Shown here one piece after another: positions 1-8,878 of a stretch of DNA of 39,898 nt. Source of the DNA: Ruminococcaceae bacterium UBA3903 (GTDB lineage Bacteria > Bacillota > Clostridia > Oscillospirales > Acutalibacteraceae). The notes beneath the pieces were generated by a model. It was not told the origin of the DNA. It was given only the letters and a program-made list of their open reading frames with translations, and did not search any database. Location: assembly GCA_002391625.1 (NCBI GenBank), contig DGFJ01000010.1, positions 1 through 39,898 of the forward strand, given 5' to 3'. Position 1 is the first letter of the stretch. Each line of letters opens with the position of its first letter. A program made the translations under genes and the position numbers.

Positions 1-120
1 TTCATAGCCCTTTTGTCAACAACTTTCTGCAAATTTCTTAACATTATTTCATATTTGATAAATTGTCCTTATAATCTTAATTTTTTAACATTTTTTTAGT
101 CATTCTGCGTTAACAGCCAA

Positions 121-567
121 CTATTCCGATTTTCCTAGGACTGTACCATCCTCTAAACGTAATTTAGGAACCTGATGCTTTATTCCATCCTTATCTATAG
201 CCACATAAACAAATACAGCGGAACAGGTCTTTATCGTCTTATTTCTGTCCTTACCATATTCCTCAACACTTACATTTACATGAACCTTCATTGATGTTCT
301 GCCCACATTATATATTTCCGCCGTTATTATTATAATATCATTTGGCAGTGCTGGGTTAAAAAACTCCAGCTGATGAGCGCTGGCAGTAACCACCTCACAG
401 TTAGCGTGACGTTTGGCACATATAGCCCCTGCAATATCCATCCACGACATTAGCTGTCCGCCAAATAACCTGCCGGAACCATTAACATGAGAGGACAAAA
501 CAAGCTCTGTCATTACTGTATAGGAATCCTTCTGTGTTTTCACTTCCACTATAATCTCCTCTTTCAT
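121..567 (-). CDS. acyl-CoA thioesterase, hotdog fold (YciA/BACH-like)
   Basis: A 148-aa single-domain protein of the acyl-CoA hydrolase family, expected to cleave acyl-CoA thioesters to free acid and CoA in the cytoplasm. The family signature is visible as HVNGSGRLFGGQLMSWMD at residues 27-44; the conserved Asn29 and Asp44 match the positions used for catalysis in YciA-type enzymes. The length fits a single hotdog domain that works as a multimer. The start is uncertain: the ATG at 567 has no Shine-Dalgarno, whereas a GTG six codons in (549) sits six bases after AGAGGAG and may be the true start. It is divergent from the cytidylate-kinase-like gene and shares no operon. The substrate chain length cannot be read from the sequence. 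Confidence 0.88.
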   Translation of the reverse strand: MKEEIIVEVKTQKDSYTVMTELVLSSHVNGSGRLFGGQLMSWMDIAGAICAKRHANCEVVTASAHQLEFFNPALPNDIIIITAEIYNVGRTSMKVHVNVSVEEYGKDRNKTIKTCSAVFVYVAIDKDGIKHQVPKLRLEDGTVLGKSE

Positions 568-786
568 TATATATTAGATAAAATTTTAGCATATACTATT
601 GTAAATTACAAGAAAGCGGTGATAACATGAGCTTTAACCTATAATTAATTACTTACGAATTATGAAAAATGCGTGTCAAAAAACAGATTGATTTTTTGTG
701 CAATATTTATAATGGCTTTTTTGCACTATAATGGTATAATGTATACATATATTTTATTGATTTTGCTTAAAGAAAGGTTGATAACT

Positions 787-1413
787 ATGAGTTGCAAATC
801 TGTAATAACAATTAGTAGAGAATTTGGCAGTGGTGGTCGAGAAATCGGCAAGGCTGTTGCCGATAGATTAGGAATCAAATTTTACGATAAGGAATTAATT
901 TCTTTGGCAGCCAAGGAGAGCGGTGTAAACCCTGAGGTTTTTGAACACGCTGATGAGCATGCCACTAACAGCCTGTTGTACAGCCTGTCAATGGGAGTTT
1001 ATAACATGGGTAATGGTTATGCACCCATTAGAGATATGCCTGTTAATGACCAGCTTTATATTTTACAGCACAAAATTATTAAAAGTCTGGCTTCAGAGCC
1101 TTGTGTTATAGTTGGCAGATGTGCTGATTATATTCTGCGTGAAAAAACCAACTGTATTAACCTGTTTATCCATGCAGACATTGAATACCGCGCAAAACGT
1201 GCTATTAGTATTCATGATGTTCCTGAACACAAGGCTGAATCAGTTGTACGAAAGACGGACAAAACCAGAGCCAACTACTACAACTTTTACTCTGATAAAA
1301 AATGGGGTATGGCAGAAAACTATGACCTGTCCATTAACAGTGGTGTAATCACTACTGAACAGGCTGTGGAATTAATAAGCGAATACGTTAGGATACGAGA
1401 GCAGACATACTAA
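787..1413 (+). CDS. cytidylate kinase-like protein (Cytidylate_kin2 family)
   Basis: A 208-aa P-loop nucleotide kinase-like protein. The N-terminus (ITISREFGSGGREIGKAVAD, residues 6-25) has the glycine-rich ISREFGSGG loop typical of the cytidylate-kinase-like family, which differs from the canonical GKS/T Walker A. Conserved Arg/Asp segments (VGRCADYIL, and KTDKTRANYYNFYSDKKWG) match the LID and substrate region of that family. The open frame extends upstream to 673, but the ATG at 787 follows AAAGAAAGG, while the upstream 38 codons are low-complexity and lie over promoter-like sequence. The gene ends at a strong terminator. The true substrate is unknown; the family is separate from Cmk itself. 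Confidence 0.85.
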   Translation: MSCKSVITISREFGSGGREIGKAVADRLGIKFYDKELISLAAKESGVNPEVFEHADEHATNSLLYSLSMGVYNMGNGYAPIRDMPVNDQLYILQHKIIKSLASEPCVIVGRCADYILREKTNCINLFIHADIEYRAKRAISIHDVPEHKAESVVRKTDKTRANYYNFYSDKKWGMAENYDLSINSGVITTEQAVELISEYVRIREQTY

Positions 1414-1439
1414 CACAAATTTTCTTCTTTCATTGAAAG

Positions 1440-1490
1440 ACCGCTTCACTACAAGCAGAAAACTTCTGCCATTGGTGAAGCGGTTTTTTT
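1440..1490 (+). terminator. intrinsic terminator of the cytidylate-kinase-like gene
   Basis: ACCGCTTCAC (1440-1449) pairs perfectly with GTGAAGCGGT (1475-1484), followed by a run of T to 1490. Inside the loop is a second perfect hairpin, GCAGAA-aac-TTCTGC (1455-1469), so the transcript would end in two stacked stems. It lies 26 bases after the stop codon. Confidence 0.88.
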
Positions 1491-1576
1491 GCCCCTATAA
1501 CGAAACGAGGGCCTTCTCTATATTATATTCACTAATTCTGCTCCATATTCAAATGCCGTCTACAGGGGTGATTAAT

Positions 1577-2359
1577 TTAATCCTTGTCCTCTTCCCCAAC
1601 TATATCCAGCGGATTAATTGTTTTGCCGTCCTTTGTTATTTCAACATGGATGTGTGGCTTGTCCTTTACTTCACATGGTACTGTGCTGACAATTCCAATG
1701 CTGTCGCCACCAGATAAGTGGTCACCTGCTTTAAGGCTATCGTTAGGTGTTACACCTGCATACATAGCCACAAAGCCACTGTTATGCTCTATTACCACAC
1801 AATCGCCGTACATATCGTCCTTCTTTATTTCTGTGACTGTACCACTGTCTATTGCTTTTACGGTATCGCCCTCTTTTGCGGCAAAGTCCACACCCTTATG
1901 AGTACGCCAATCCTTTAATGTTTCAGAGTACACAGGGGTATCATCTGTATAGCCCTTTAAGACGTCCTTTGTTGCAGGGTAGAAAACCTGTAGGGTATCG
2001 TTAGCAGCCGTTTGCATTGCTTGAGTAGACGCTTCTGTGCCTGCCTCTATGGTAGGTGGTTCTGTCGCTATTTGAGTAGGTGCGTCAGTAAACGGCTGTG
2101 TCTGTGGTTGGGTTACCCCCTGCATTTTGGCTTCAGCTTCCTTGTCACGTGCCTTTGTTGCTATTTCTGTTGGTATAGTGGTGTCCGGCTGCATATAGCT
2201 TGACACATCACCATAGGTGTACCATGCTGCCGCACCAACAGCACATAAGCACAACGCAAACGCAACATAAAAGCCCTTGGTGTATTTTTTACCTTGTGTT
2301 TTTTGGGCGTTATTCTTCTTTTCATCCTCTGTATAACGTGGTTTTTTGTTGTCATCCAT
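1577..2359 (-). CDS. SpoIIQ-like membrane-anchored M23 peptidase domain protein
   Basis: A 260-aa protein with a basic cytoplasmic tail, one membrane segment (about residues 30-48), a Thr/Pro/Gln-rich linker (about 60-120) and a C-terminal LytM/M23 domain. The segment YSETLKDWRTHKGVDFAA resembles the start of the SpoIIQ domain, the forespore half of the SpoIIQ-SpoIIIAH engulfment channel. Unlike Bacillus subtilis SpoIIQ, which has lost zinc ligands, all M23 ligands seem present here: HxxxD (His154, Asp158) and HIH (His236, His238), as in clostridial SpoIIQ. I chose the ATG at 2359 because GAAAGGA lies 11 bases upstream; the GTG at 2386 has no Shine-Dalgarno. The gene is separated from the pilus operon by a terminator and has its own possible promoter. 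It could instead be a general cell-wall endopeptidase. Confidence 0.75.
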   Translation of the reverse strand: MDDNKKPRYTEDEKKNNAQKTQGKKYTKGFYVAFALCLCAVGAAAWYTYGDVSSYMQPDTTIPTEIATKARDKEAEAKMQGVTQPQTQPFTDAPTQIATEPPTIEAGTEASTQAMQTAANDTLQVFYPATKDVLKGYTDDTPVYSETLKDWRTHKGVDFAAKEGDTVKAIDSGTVTEIKKDDMYGDCVVIEHNSGFVAMYAGVTPNDSLKAGDHLSGGDSIGIVSTVPCEVKDKPHIHVEITKDGKTINPLDIVGEEDKD

Positions 2360-2439
2360 ATTATTACCATTCCTTTCACTGTTCACCGCACGTTATTTTA
2401 TGTGCTGTGACTATGTTACTAAATAATGTTTGTACATTT

Positions 2440-2467
2440 AGCATAGCCTTTTTAGGAAGGTTTATAC
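2440..2467 (-). promoter_or_regulatory. possible sigma-F-type promoter before the SpoIIQ-like gene
   Basis: On the minus strand GTATA (2463-2467) is followed after 14 bases by GGCTATGCT (2440-2448), close to the GywTA / GGnnAnnWT pattern of sigma F promoters, though the spacer is one short and one -10 base differs. It lies about 80 bases upstream of the ATG at 2359. This would suit a spoIIQ-like gene, but a chance match in AT-rich DNA is possible. Confidence 0.3.
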
Positions 2468-2498
2468 AGAAAAGGTTTGTTTCCTTGGAAAAATGGGT

Positions 2499-2529
2499 AA
2501 AAAAATGTGACCGCATATAAGCGGTCACA
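2499..2529 (-). terminator. terminator of the type IV pilus operon
   Basis: A perfect 9-bp stem, TGTGACCGC (2506-2514) with GCGGTCACA (2521-2529), is followed on the minus strand by seven T (2499-2505). It lies 14 bases after the stop codon of the last minor pilin gene, so it probably closes the pilus transcript and separates it from the SpoIIQ-like gene. Confidence 0.88.
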
Positions 2530-2542
2530 AAATTTATAATAC

Positions 2543-3247
2543 TCAGCTTCTGTCCACATTCTGCCTGCTTGTTGAACGTAAGCGAAGAACCTTAGCATGG
2601 TCTGCACCTACAAGATCGCTGGCATCTATTTTAATAGGATATGAGCCAGTAGAAATGTCTTTGCCTTTTACAGTGTTGTTCATTACAACACCGCCTGTTA
2701 AGGTATATTTTAAATCAGTTTCAATAGTATAATTTAAAATATATTTACTGCCATTTGTATCGATAACTCCTAGCTTTTTCACATCAAAGGTTATAGACTT
2801 AACATCGTCTAATAGAGTTATTATATCAAATCGATTATACACTCCATTATATTTGTAAATACCAACTTGATCAACAACATCTGTGGCTTTTACAAAATAA
2901 TCAACATAATTTCCTACGCCATTGTCAGCGTCCATAAAACCATTAGGGGTATGCACATTATTATATTTTATTGCTAATGGCATTGAAGCATATGCTTCCA
3001 CATAGGTGGAGGTATTACCATACAACGAAACCTGTTCTGAAACTAATGATGCTGTCCTCTGTGCAGCTGACATATCCTGACCCTTTTTAGCTAGAGTGGC
3101 AACAGAATATAACGCAGATAAGCTAACGGTTGACACAATACCCAGTATTGCAATAGTGGCTATTAGTTCAATTAAAGTGACGCCAGCTTTAGTTTTAGAA
3201 TGCTTTTTAGCAAAGCGACTAATTTGCTTTGTAATTTTATTTTTCAT
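2543..3247 (-). CDS. type IV minor pilin, PilW/PilJ-like
   Basis: A 234-aa prepilin. After a basic leader of 22 residues the class III signal reads KAG|VTLIELIATIAILGIV: Gly at -1, Glu at +5 and a hydrophobic helix that would pack in the pilus core. The rest is a soluble C-terminal domain with no recognisable catalytic motif. The ATG follows GGAGGAATGACAA. It is the last gene of the pilus operon, 15 bases after the previous minor pilin. Its position with two other small or large pilin-like genes suggests a tip or priming complex, as with PilV/W/X or GspH/I/J/K, but exact equivalence to any one of them is not clear. Confidence 0.85.
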   Translation of the reverse strand: MKNKITKQISRFAKKHSKTKAGVTLIELIATIAILGIVSTVSLSALYSVATLAKKGQDMSAAQRTASLVSEQVSLYGNTSTYVEAYASMPLAIKYNNVHTPNGFMDADNGVGNYVDYFVKATDVVDQVGIYKYNGVYNRFDIITLLDDVKSITFDVKKLGVIDTNGSKYILNYTIETDLKYTLTGGVVMNNTVKGKDISTGSYPIKIDASDLVGADHAKVLRLRSTSRQNVDRS

Positions 3248-3262
3248 TTGTCATTCCTCCAC

Positions 3263-3838
3263 TTAAGCTACTACTGCGGGTTTTGTAATACTGCCGGTAC
3301 AATATGTAGTGTTTTCATTAGTATAATCAATATAGACAGTAATTTTATAGGTACAATAGTATATCTTAGTAGTGGAGCCTGGTGATTCATTCAATTCTTT
3401 TGTACCTTCTTTTTCAATTGTAAAATACACCTTGTCTGCCGTCCTGGTTCGAGTATCGTATATATCAGTTGGTTTAGCCTGAGTAATGGCATCAGCACCA
3501 GCAGTATCGACCTCAATAGCATCTATTATATCGCCTTCCAGTTCATGTGTACTCGATGCTTTAAACAGCTTATTTTTTGTTGAATCGCCCCCCATACCAG
3601 GCTCATTAGACGGTGTTTCTGACACATAGGTCATTATGATGTCACAATATTTTTGGGCAAGGGCTGACGCTTTGTCTTTTTCTGCACCAACTAAAATAGA
3701 ACGGTAGCTTATGGACAAACCAGCTACAGTAGAACTGATTACTAAGGCTAATATAATAATTGCGCATATAAGCTCTAATAAAGAAAAACCTTTTTTACTA
3801 TTTTTCATTGAAAGTGTATTCTTAAATTTTACAGCCAT
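3263..3838 (-). CDS. type IV minor pilin, PilV/GspI-like
   Basis: A 191-aa prepilin with the processing site KKG|FSLLELICAIIILALVI, having Phe at +1 and Glu at +5. The leader is about 17 residues if translation begins at 3838. That start overlaps the stop of the preceding gene by one base (TAATG), with GGAGGG about 11 bases upstream, so translational coupling is likely. An internal Met closer to the cleavage site (3808) is possible. The C-terminal domain has two Cys near the end, in IYYCTYK and TYCTGS. It is expected to be inserted in the membrane, cut by PilD and assembled into a minor pilin complex. Confidence 0.87.
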   Translation of the reverse strand: MAVKFKNTLSMKNSKKGFSLLELICAIIILALVISSTVAGLSISYRSILVGAEKDKASALAQKYCDIIMTYVSETPSNEPGMGGDSTKNKLFKASSTHELEGDIIDAIEVDTAGADAITQAKPTDIYDTRTRTADKVYFTIEKEGTKELNESPGSTTKIYYCTYKITVYIDYTNENTTYCTGSITKPAVVA

Positions 3839-6396
3839 TAATAATACGCTCCCTCCGATGTTGTAACCGTAGTAGTTTTTGTTACTATTATGCTGGACAC
3901 CTTACCTGGTGTTTTAGCACAGCTCTCCCACACACCAAAATTTAGTATATCCACTGAATCCTTATCAGGGAAAAAGTATTTACCAGCTTTTATTTCAAAT
4001 TCAACATTATTATCTGAGTCGTATATTTTAGTATCTGATACAATTTGAACATATATGCCATCTGGTTCTTCGATTCTACCATCAGCATATGTAAACTTAG
4101 CTTTACGTTTCTCCGGCTTAACAGTTAATCCACCATCCATTTTTATACCCTTAGGTGCGTCAATTACTACCCTATCACCACATAACGTAACATCGTGGGC
4201 TTCTATTGGAGCTATAAATCCAGTAAAGTCACATGATATTTTCTTAGCTTTATAGATTACATTTCCTAGGAAACCGCTGCTGGCTTTAAAGTTAACCAAC
4301 TTATCAGCTTGTGTCAGTGCACTAGCACCAGAAGAGTAATTCTTAATTTGACCTGAACCATTTACCCAGTCAATGCTGGAATCCGAACCTGGTTTTTCTG
4401 TTTCCGTTGGTGAATGTCCTTCAAAATAAGTTTTACCATCAATAGATAACAGGTCTATACCAGTTTCTGGCAGGTCTGTTTTGTAGACGCCAGATTTAAC
4501 CGTATAGGTAGTACCATCCTTTAATTGAACAACAAAGTCAGACATAACCGTAATGGAATATGCGGTTTGATACCAGTAAGGTAAAACTTTAAAATGGCTA
4601 TTATCTCCTTTTGCTACAATTTTATTTGATCCAGTTCTTACATCTGTTATTTTTGCCTTAGGATTATTATTGCTCGAGTTGCTTAAATCTACATAATTAA
4701 ATTCATCACCTACTTTGTAGCTACTAGCTGAACCATTAACACTAGTCCATACCTCGCCCCAGCTTAGTTGTACCTTAATTGCTACTTCACCTTGTTCTGG
4801 TCCAATAGTAAGAACATTATTAGCACTGCGTAAATTAATTGTAACATCGTTTTTTATTTCCATATCACCAGCATTATACCACAGGTAGTTAAAGCTGTTG
4901 CCACAGTACAAATCATACGTACCAGCATTTTCATTTGGCATTGATGATGGACCACAATAAATTGATGTGTTACTCCATGAGTTTATATATTTACCTGTTG
5001 TATTATTATGTCCATCATATCCATCTTGGAACTTGCCGTCACGACCTAATATTTCTATTGTTTCATTAAGGATTGGACTACCTGATTTATCGTTAACGTA
5101 TTTCGTACTCTCCGTTTCACAAGCTCCACGAATATCACCTAAACCTTTAATAGCGTCATATAAATTAATATCACCTAATTGAGCAATGCGGCCATCTTTC
5201 GTATCCGTTATGAATTCCATATTGTATGTAAACAAATCTTGACCTGATGGTAACCAGTAATAGCACCCACCAGTTGTGCTACCATATGTTTTCTCACTTA
5301 TTCTTCTATCACCGTTTTCAGTATAAACCGATAGGGTGCATGGTTTTGGAAAATATACAACTACTCCTGTACTGCCATTATATGTATAGCCTTTACTGCT
5401 ATAATTTTCCACTATTGACGATGGTGTACCAGTCCTTGTCTTTGAAACCATATTATTATCTATTACAATAAGTTTACTTTTTAATTCAGTTCCATATACT
5501 CCGTTTTGTGTAAAATAGCATACATTATCTGCAGTTGGATTTTTATAATCATCTAATCGACTTCCTGTATATGAGCCTAGGAAATATATCGCATCATCAT
5601 ACGCTTGATAAGTACATCTATTTGGATTACTATCAATCTGTATAGTATTATTAAATATTAATGGAAAATGGCAGTTAAGTGGTGTTTTGCTTGTTTCCAA
5701 AAAGCCGATATCAACTAATGTTCCGTCATAGTTATTCATTTGTTTTAGTGTAAGATAATCAGCACCAGTTACAGATTTTAACAACGAAAAGTTACTTTGC
5801 ATTCCAACCATTAAATATTTTGAGCTTGAAGGTGATGGGATAACGCTTCCCGTTGGCTCTGGGTCGTTAAACGTAATATCCTCTGTTGTACTCTCAATTT
5901 TCTTTTCAACCTTAGATTGGAAACCAAAGGACAAATCACCAAAATTTTCACTGTTAGGAGTGTACATACCTACTGCACTGAAAGCAGAAACAGTACAGTT
6001 TCCCGAGCCGTCACTAGTTAGCTTAATATATGAATCACCTATTAGCTTACAGTTTGGATGGGTTGTCGCAAAGTTATTAATAAACTCTATTGCATCATTA
6101 GCACTTGCTGCCGTATACCAACACAGCGTACCGGTTGCATCATAATACAAAACATAATAAGCACTGCTTAAAGAAGCTGGTGCTACTATTTCTCCGCTTT
6201 TAATTAATTCCTCCATAAGGTCTAATGCACTTTTCGCAGATGTGTATGCCTGACGGGTATTAAGCTCTGCACCTGTTTCCTTCTGCTGATAAATTGCTAA
6301 TGTGGTTATTGTACCTGTTACCATAACTAAAAACAAACAAAGAACAACAGCCACTGCCAGCGAAAAACCTTTTTTGTTGTTAGTGCGATTTTTCAT
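3838..6396 (-). CDS. very large minor pilin, PilX/GspK-like
   Basis: An 852-aa protein with a prepilin N-terminus: KKG|FSLAVAVVLCLFLVMVTG. After the cleavage Gly the +5 residue is Val instead of Glu, as in GspK/PilX-type pilins, which sit at the tip and do not need the Glu5 salt bridge. The helix is followed by the alpha-1 continuation (QQKETGAELNTRQAYTSAKSALDLMEEL), typical of PilX, then about 790 residues rich in Ser, Thr, Gly, Asn and Tyr with beta-type character. No enzyme motif was recognised. The ATG at 6396 is chosen because AGGAG lies 8 bases upstream; the earlier GTG abuts that Shine-Dalgarno. It is probably the tip adhesin of the pilus, which is inference from size and position. Confidence 0.82.
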   Translation of the reverse strand: MKNRTNNKKGFSLAVAVVLCLFLVMVTGTITTLAIYQQKETGAELNTRQAYTSAKSALDLMEELIKSGEIVAPASLSSAYYVLYYDATGTLCWYTAASANDAIEFINNFATTHPNCKLIGDSYIKLTSDGSGNCTVSAFSAVGMYTPNSENFGDLSFGFQSKVEKKIESTTEDITFNDPEPTGSVIPSPSSSKYLMVGMQSNFSLLKSVTGADYLTLKQMNNYDGTLVDIGFLETSKTPLNCHFPLIFNNTIQIDSNPNRCTYQAYDDAIYFLGSYTGSRLDDYKNPTADNVCYFTQNGVYGTELKSKLIVIDNNMVSKTRTGTPSSIVENYSSKGYTYNGSTGVVVYFPKPCTLSVYTENGDRRISEKTYGSTTGGCYYWLPSGQDLFTYNMEFITDTKDGRIAQLGDINLYDAIKGLGDIRGACETESTKYVNDKSGSPILNETIEILGRDGKFQDGYDGHNNTTGKYINSWSNTSIYCGPSSMPNENAGTYDLYCGNSFNYLWYNAGDMEIKNDVTINLRSANNVLTIGPEQGEVAIKVQLSWGEVWTSVNGSASSYKVGDEFNYVDLSNSSNNNPKAKITDVRTGSNKIVAKGDNSHFKVLPYWYQTAYSITVMSDFVVQLKDGTTYTVKSGVYKTDLPETGIDLLSIDGKTYFEGHSPTETEKPGSDSSIDWVNGSGQIKNYSSGASALTQADKLVNFKASSGFLGNVIYKAKKISCDFTGFIAPIEAHDVTLCGDRVVIDAPKGIKMDGGLTVKPEKRKAKFTYADGRIEEPDGIYVQIVSDTKIYDSDNNVEFEIKAGKYFFPDKDSVDILNFGVWESCAKTPGKVSSIIVTKTTTVTTSEGAYY

Positions 6397-6421
6397 AATT
6401 ATCACTCCTATAATTACTATA

Positions 6422-7663
6422 TTATACGATAACCGTATACATTGTGAACATTGCCGTTACAATAGAAATAACCGTAAATCCAACGATAACAGCTATAATA
6501 ATTGTCATTGCTGGCGTCATAGCGTCGGTCATTCGTGTTGTAGCCTCCTGTGATTGCTCCTCATACATATCTGCCATCTTCTTTAAGGAGTCACCCAGCA
6601 TACCGCTTTCCTCACCTACACGTATCATTGACACAAACAAGCTGTCAAAAACGGTAGGGTAACGTGCCATGGAAATATTTATTGGTGTACCAATTTTAAC
6701 ATCCTCAATAACCTGATTTAAGCAATCCTGCATATACTTGTTGCCAACAACATCTCGTGACAGCTCCAATGAATTTAAAATATTAACACCAGAGTCTGAC
6801 AAGGTTGCCATCATATTAGCAAAACGTGCTAAATGAGATAATCTTAAAACCTCGCCAATAATTGGAATTTTTAGCTGTGCTGTTGACCACCACATACAAA
6901 AGCTGTAATTCTTTTTGTAAAGCATACTAAGTGTAACACATATAACCACAATAATAAGAATAATCAACCAGCCAAAGTTTACCAGCACATCTGAAACACC
7001 CATTGTAAACTGCGTTATTGCAGGCAGCTCTGAACCAAAGCTTTCAAACAGCGTCTTAAACGATGGCAATACCACAACACTCATTACAATAATCAAAGCA
7101 ATGGTTAGCAGCAGCAAAAAACATGGATAAATCATAGCACCCTTGATTTTACCTGACAGCTTGATTTCCTTTTTCAACAGCGTTGAGCATTGTTCAAAGG
7201 CAGAATCCAGCCTACCGTTAGCCTCACCTGCTTGTATAATGTTAACATATACAATAGGAAAGGTTTTAAAAGCACCGATAGCTCTAGACAAGGTAATACC
7301 GTTATACAGGTTTTTACTAATTTCCTGTAATATTCTCAGCATATTCTGGTCTTTTTCAGTATCTAACATAACCTCCATAGCAACAGCTAGGGAAATACCT
7401 GATTTCATCATCAAGCCCATTTGATGTAAAAAAGTAAGCATACGTTTTTTACTGATTTTAAGGTCGTGTACATCCTTAGTTCCGCCTAAATCTCTTTGCC
7501 AAATTGGAATTTCTTCCTCTGGAATCTTCTTTGCTTCGGTTATTGACAATGCAGTCAACCCTCTGGCTTTCAGATTCCTTTCAACCTCGTCCCTAGAGTT
7601 CGCCACCATATCAGATTTGTATTTTCTGTTTTTTTCATTTACGGCAACATAATTATACTTCAC
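6422..7663 (-). CDS. pilC: type IV pilus inner-membrane platform protein PilC
   Basis: A 413-aa GspF/PilC family protein with two copies of the T2SSF domain (about residues 70-195 and 270-395), each ending in hydrophobic membrane segments (about 170-195, 220-245 and 380-410). The repeated motif of a short helical bundle with MxxVGExSG appears as SMIRVGEESGMLGDSL in the second copy, and as NIIQAGEANGRLDSAF in the first. The start is a GTG (7663) placed after AGGAGGGG and only three bases after the pilT stop, so the two are translationally coupled. It forms the platform on which PilB and PilT act. Confidence 0.95.
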   Translation of the reverse strand: MKYNYVAVNEKNRKYKSDMVANSRDEVERNLKARGLTALSITEAKKIPEEEIPIWQRDLGGTKDVHDLKISKKRMLTFLHQMGLMMKSGISLAVAMEVMLDTEKDQNMLRILQEISKNLYNGITLSRAIGAFKTFPIVYVNIIQAGEANGRLDSAFEQCSTLLKKEIKLSGKIKGAMIYPCFLLLLTIALIIVMSVVVLPSFKTLFESFGSELPAITQFTMGVSDVLVNFGWLIILIIVVICVTLSMLYKKNYSFCMWWSTAQLKIPIIGEVLRLSHLARFANMMATLSDSGVNILNSLELSRDVVGNKYMQDCLNQVIEDVKIGTPINISMARYPTVFDSLFVSMIRVGEESGMLGDSLKKMADMYEEQSQEATTRMTDAMTPAMTIIIAVIVGFTVISIVTAMFTMYTVIV

Positions 7664-7666
7664 CTA

Positions 7667-8863
7667 TTAGCCCCTCCTATTTCTATTGTAATATGCACTG
7701 GTACCGTTTTGCGGCACATTTACTCCAACGCTACGGCCTTGAGCCATAGGCATTTGTCCCTGTGGCGGCATACCAACACCACCCGGCAGCGTCGGTGGCT
7801 GCTGTCCGCCTGTCAACGCTGGGTTGCCATCTGCCACATCAAAGCTGTATTTGTCTGCTGTTTCTCTGGAAATAACACCAGCCTTTAACAAGGTATCTAT
7901 ACTCATCTGTTTTGTAATCATACCTGATGATTGGTTTAAAGATATCATCTGCTCTATTTGTGGTATCTTATTCTCACGAATAAGGTTAGCGATAGCTGAG
8001 TTAACAAACATAATCTCAAATGCTCCTATTCTGCCCTTTACGTCAGACCTAGGCATCAAACGCTGTGACACAACAGCCTTTAAGGTTGTTGACAGCTGGC
8101 TAAGTGCCTGCTTTTGACGTTCAACAGGATACATATCTATCAAACGGTCAATTGTCTTTGCCGCACTTTCTGTATGCAGTGTGGAGAAAACCAAATGTCC
8201 TGTTTCAGCCGCACGCAATGCAATGGTCATAGACTCTAAATCACGAATCTCACCCATTAATATAACATCTGGGTCTTCACGAAGCGCTGACTTTAACGCT
8301 GCTGAATAGGTTTCGCTGTCTGTTCCAACCTCACGCTGGTTAACAACGCACTTTTTAGGCTCGTGCATATACTCAACAGGGTCTTCAATTGTAATAATAT
8401 GTAAGCTTTCTTTTTTGTTAATCTCGTTAATTATAGCCGCCAAGGTGGTAGATTTACCGCTACCTGTTGGGCCTGTTACCAAAACCAAGCCCTCCTGCAG
8501 GTTTAAAACCTTACCAATAGATTCCGGCAAATTTAACGAGCTCATCTCCGGTGGTCTTTCCTTAATAATACGCATTACAAGTGAAGCACCATGCCTTTGT
8601 TTAAAGGCATTAACTCTAAATCTGGCACAGCCCTCAATAGCATAAGAGGCGTCTATGTCACCTGTGTTGCAAAACTCCAAAAAGTCCGATGGCTCTAACA
8701 CGTGTTCTATATAAAGCATAACTACGTCTTCTGTTAATTGAGGTTCACTGCTAAACTGAAGCATTTTTCCGTTTACACGGTATGCCGGCTGATTGTAGCT
8801 TGCCAGATGAATATCTGACGCCTTATTATCAACAGCAAATCTCACCAACTCTTCAAATTCCAT
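7667..8863 (-). CDS. pilT: type IV pilus retraction ATPase PilT
   Basis: A 398-aa secretion ATPase. Walker A is GPTGSGKST (131-139), an Asp box and Walker B surround REDPDVILMGEIRD (196-208), and the His box is TGHLVFSTLHTES. The C-terminal retraction motif, AIRNLIRE in classical PilT, reads AIANLIRE (290-297), so one Arg is replaced. The protein carries an additional Gly/Pro/Gln-rich tail of about 50 residues ending in NRNRRG, absent from typical PilT (about 345 aa). Start ATG with AAGGAG upstream. It sits between pilB and pilC and should power depolymerisation of the pilus, implying twitching or DNA uptake ability. Confidence 0.95.
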   Translation of the reverse strand: MEFEELVRFAVDNKASDIHLASYNQPAYRVNGKMLQFSSEPQLTEDVVMLYIEHVLEPSDFLEFCNTGDIDASYAIEGCARFRVNAFKQRHGASLVMRIIKERPPEMSSLNLPESIGKVLNLQEGLVLVTGPTGSGKSTTLAAIINEINKKESLHIITIEDPVEYMHEPKKCVVNQREVGTDSETYSAALKSALREDPDVILMGEIRDLESMTIALRAAETGHLVFSTLHTESAAKTIDRLIDMYPVERQKQALSQLSTTLKAVVSQRLMPRSDVKGRIGAFEIMFVNSAIANLIRENKIPQIEQMISLNQSSGMITKQMSIDTLLKAGVISRETADKYSFDVADGNPALTGGQQPPTLPGGVGMPPQGQMPMAQGRSVGVNVPQNGTSAYYNRNRRG

Positions 8864-8878
8864 ATTATATTCTCCTTA

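Noticed and set aside
673..786. An N-terminal extension of the cytidylate-kinase-like protein
   Set aside because: The 38 extra codons cover promoter-like AT-rich DNA with two TATAAT sequences, and the start at 787 has the Shine-Dalgarno and matches the family N-terminus.
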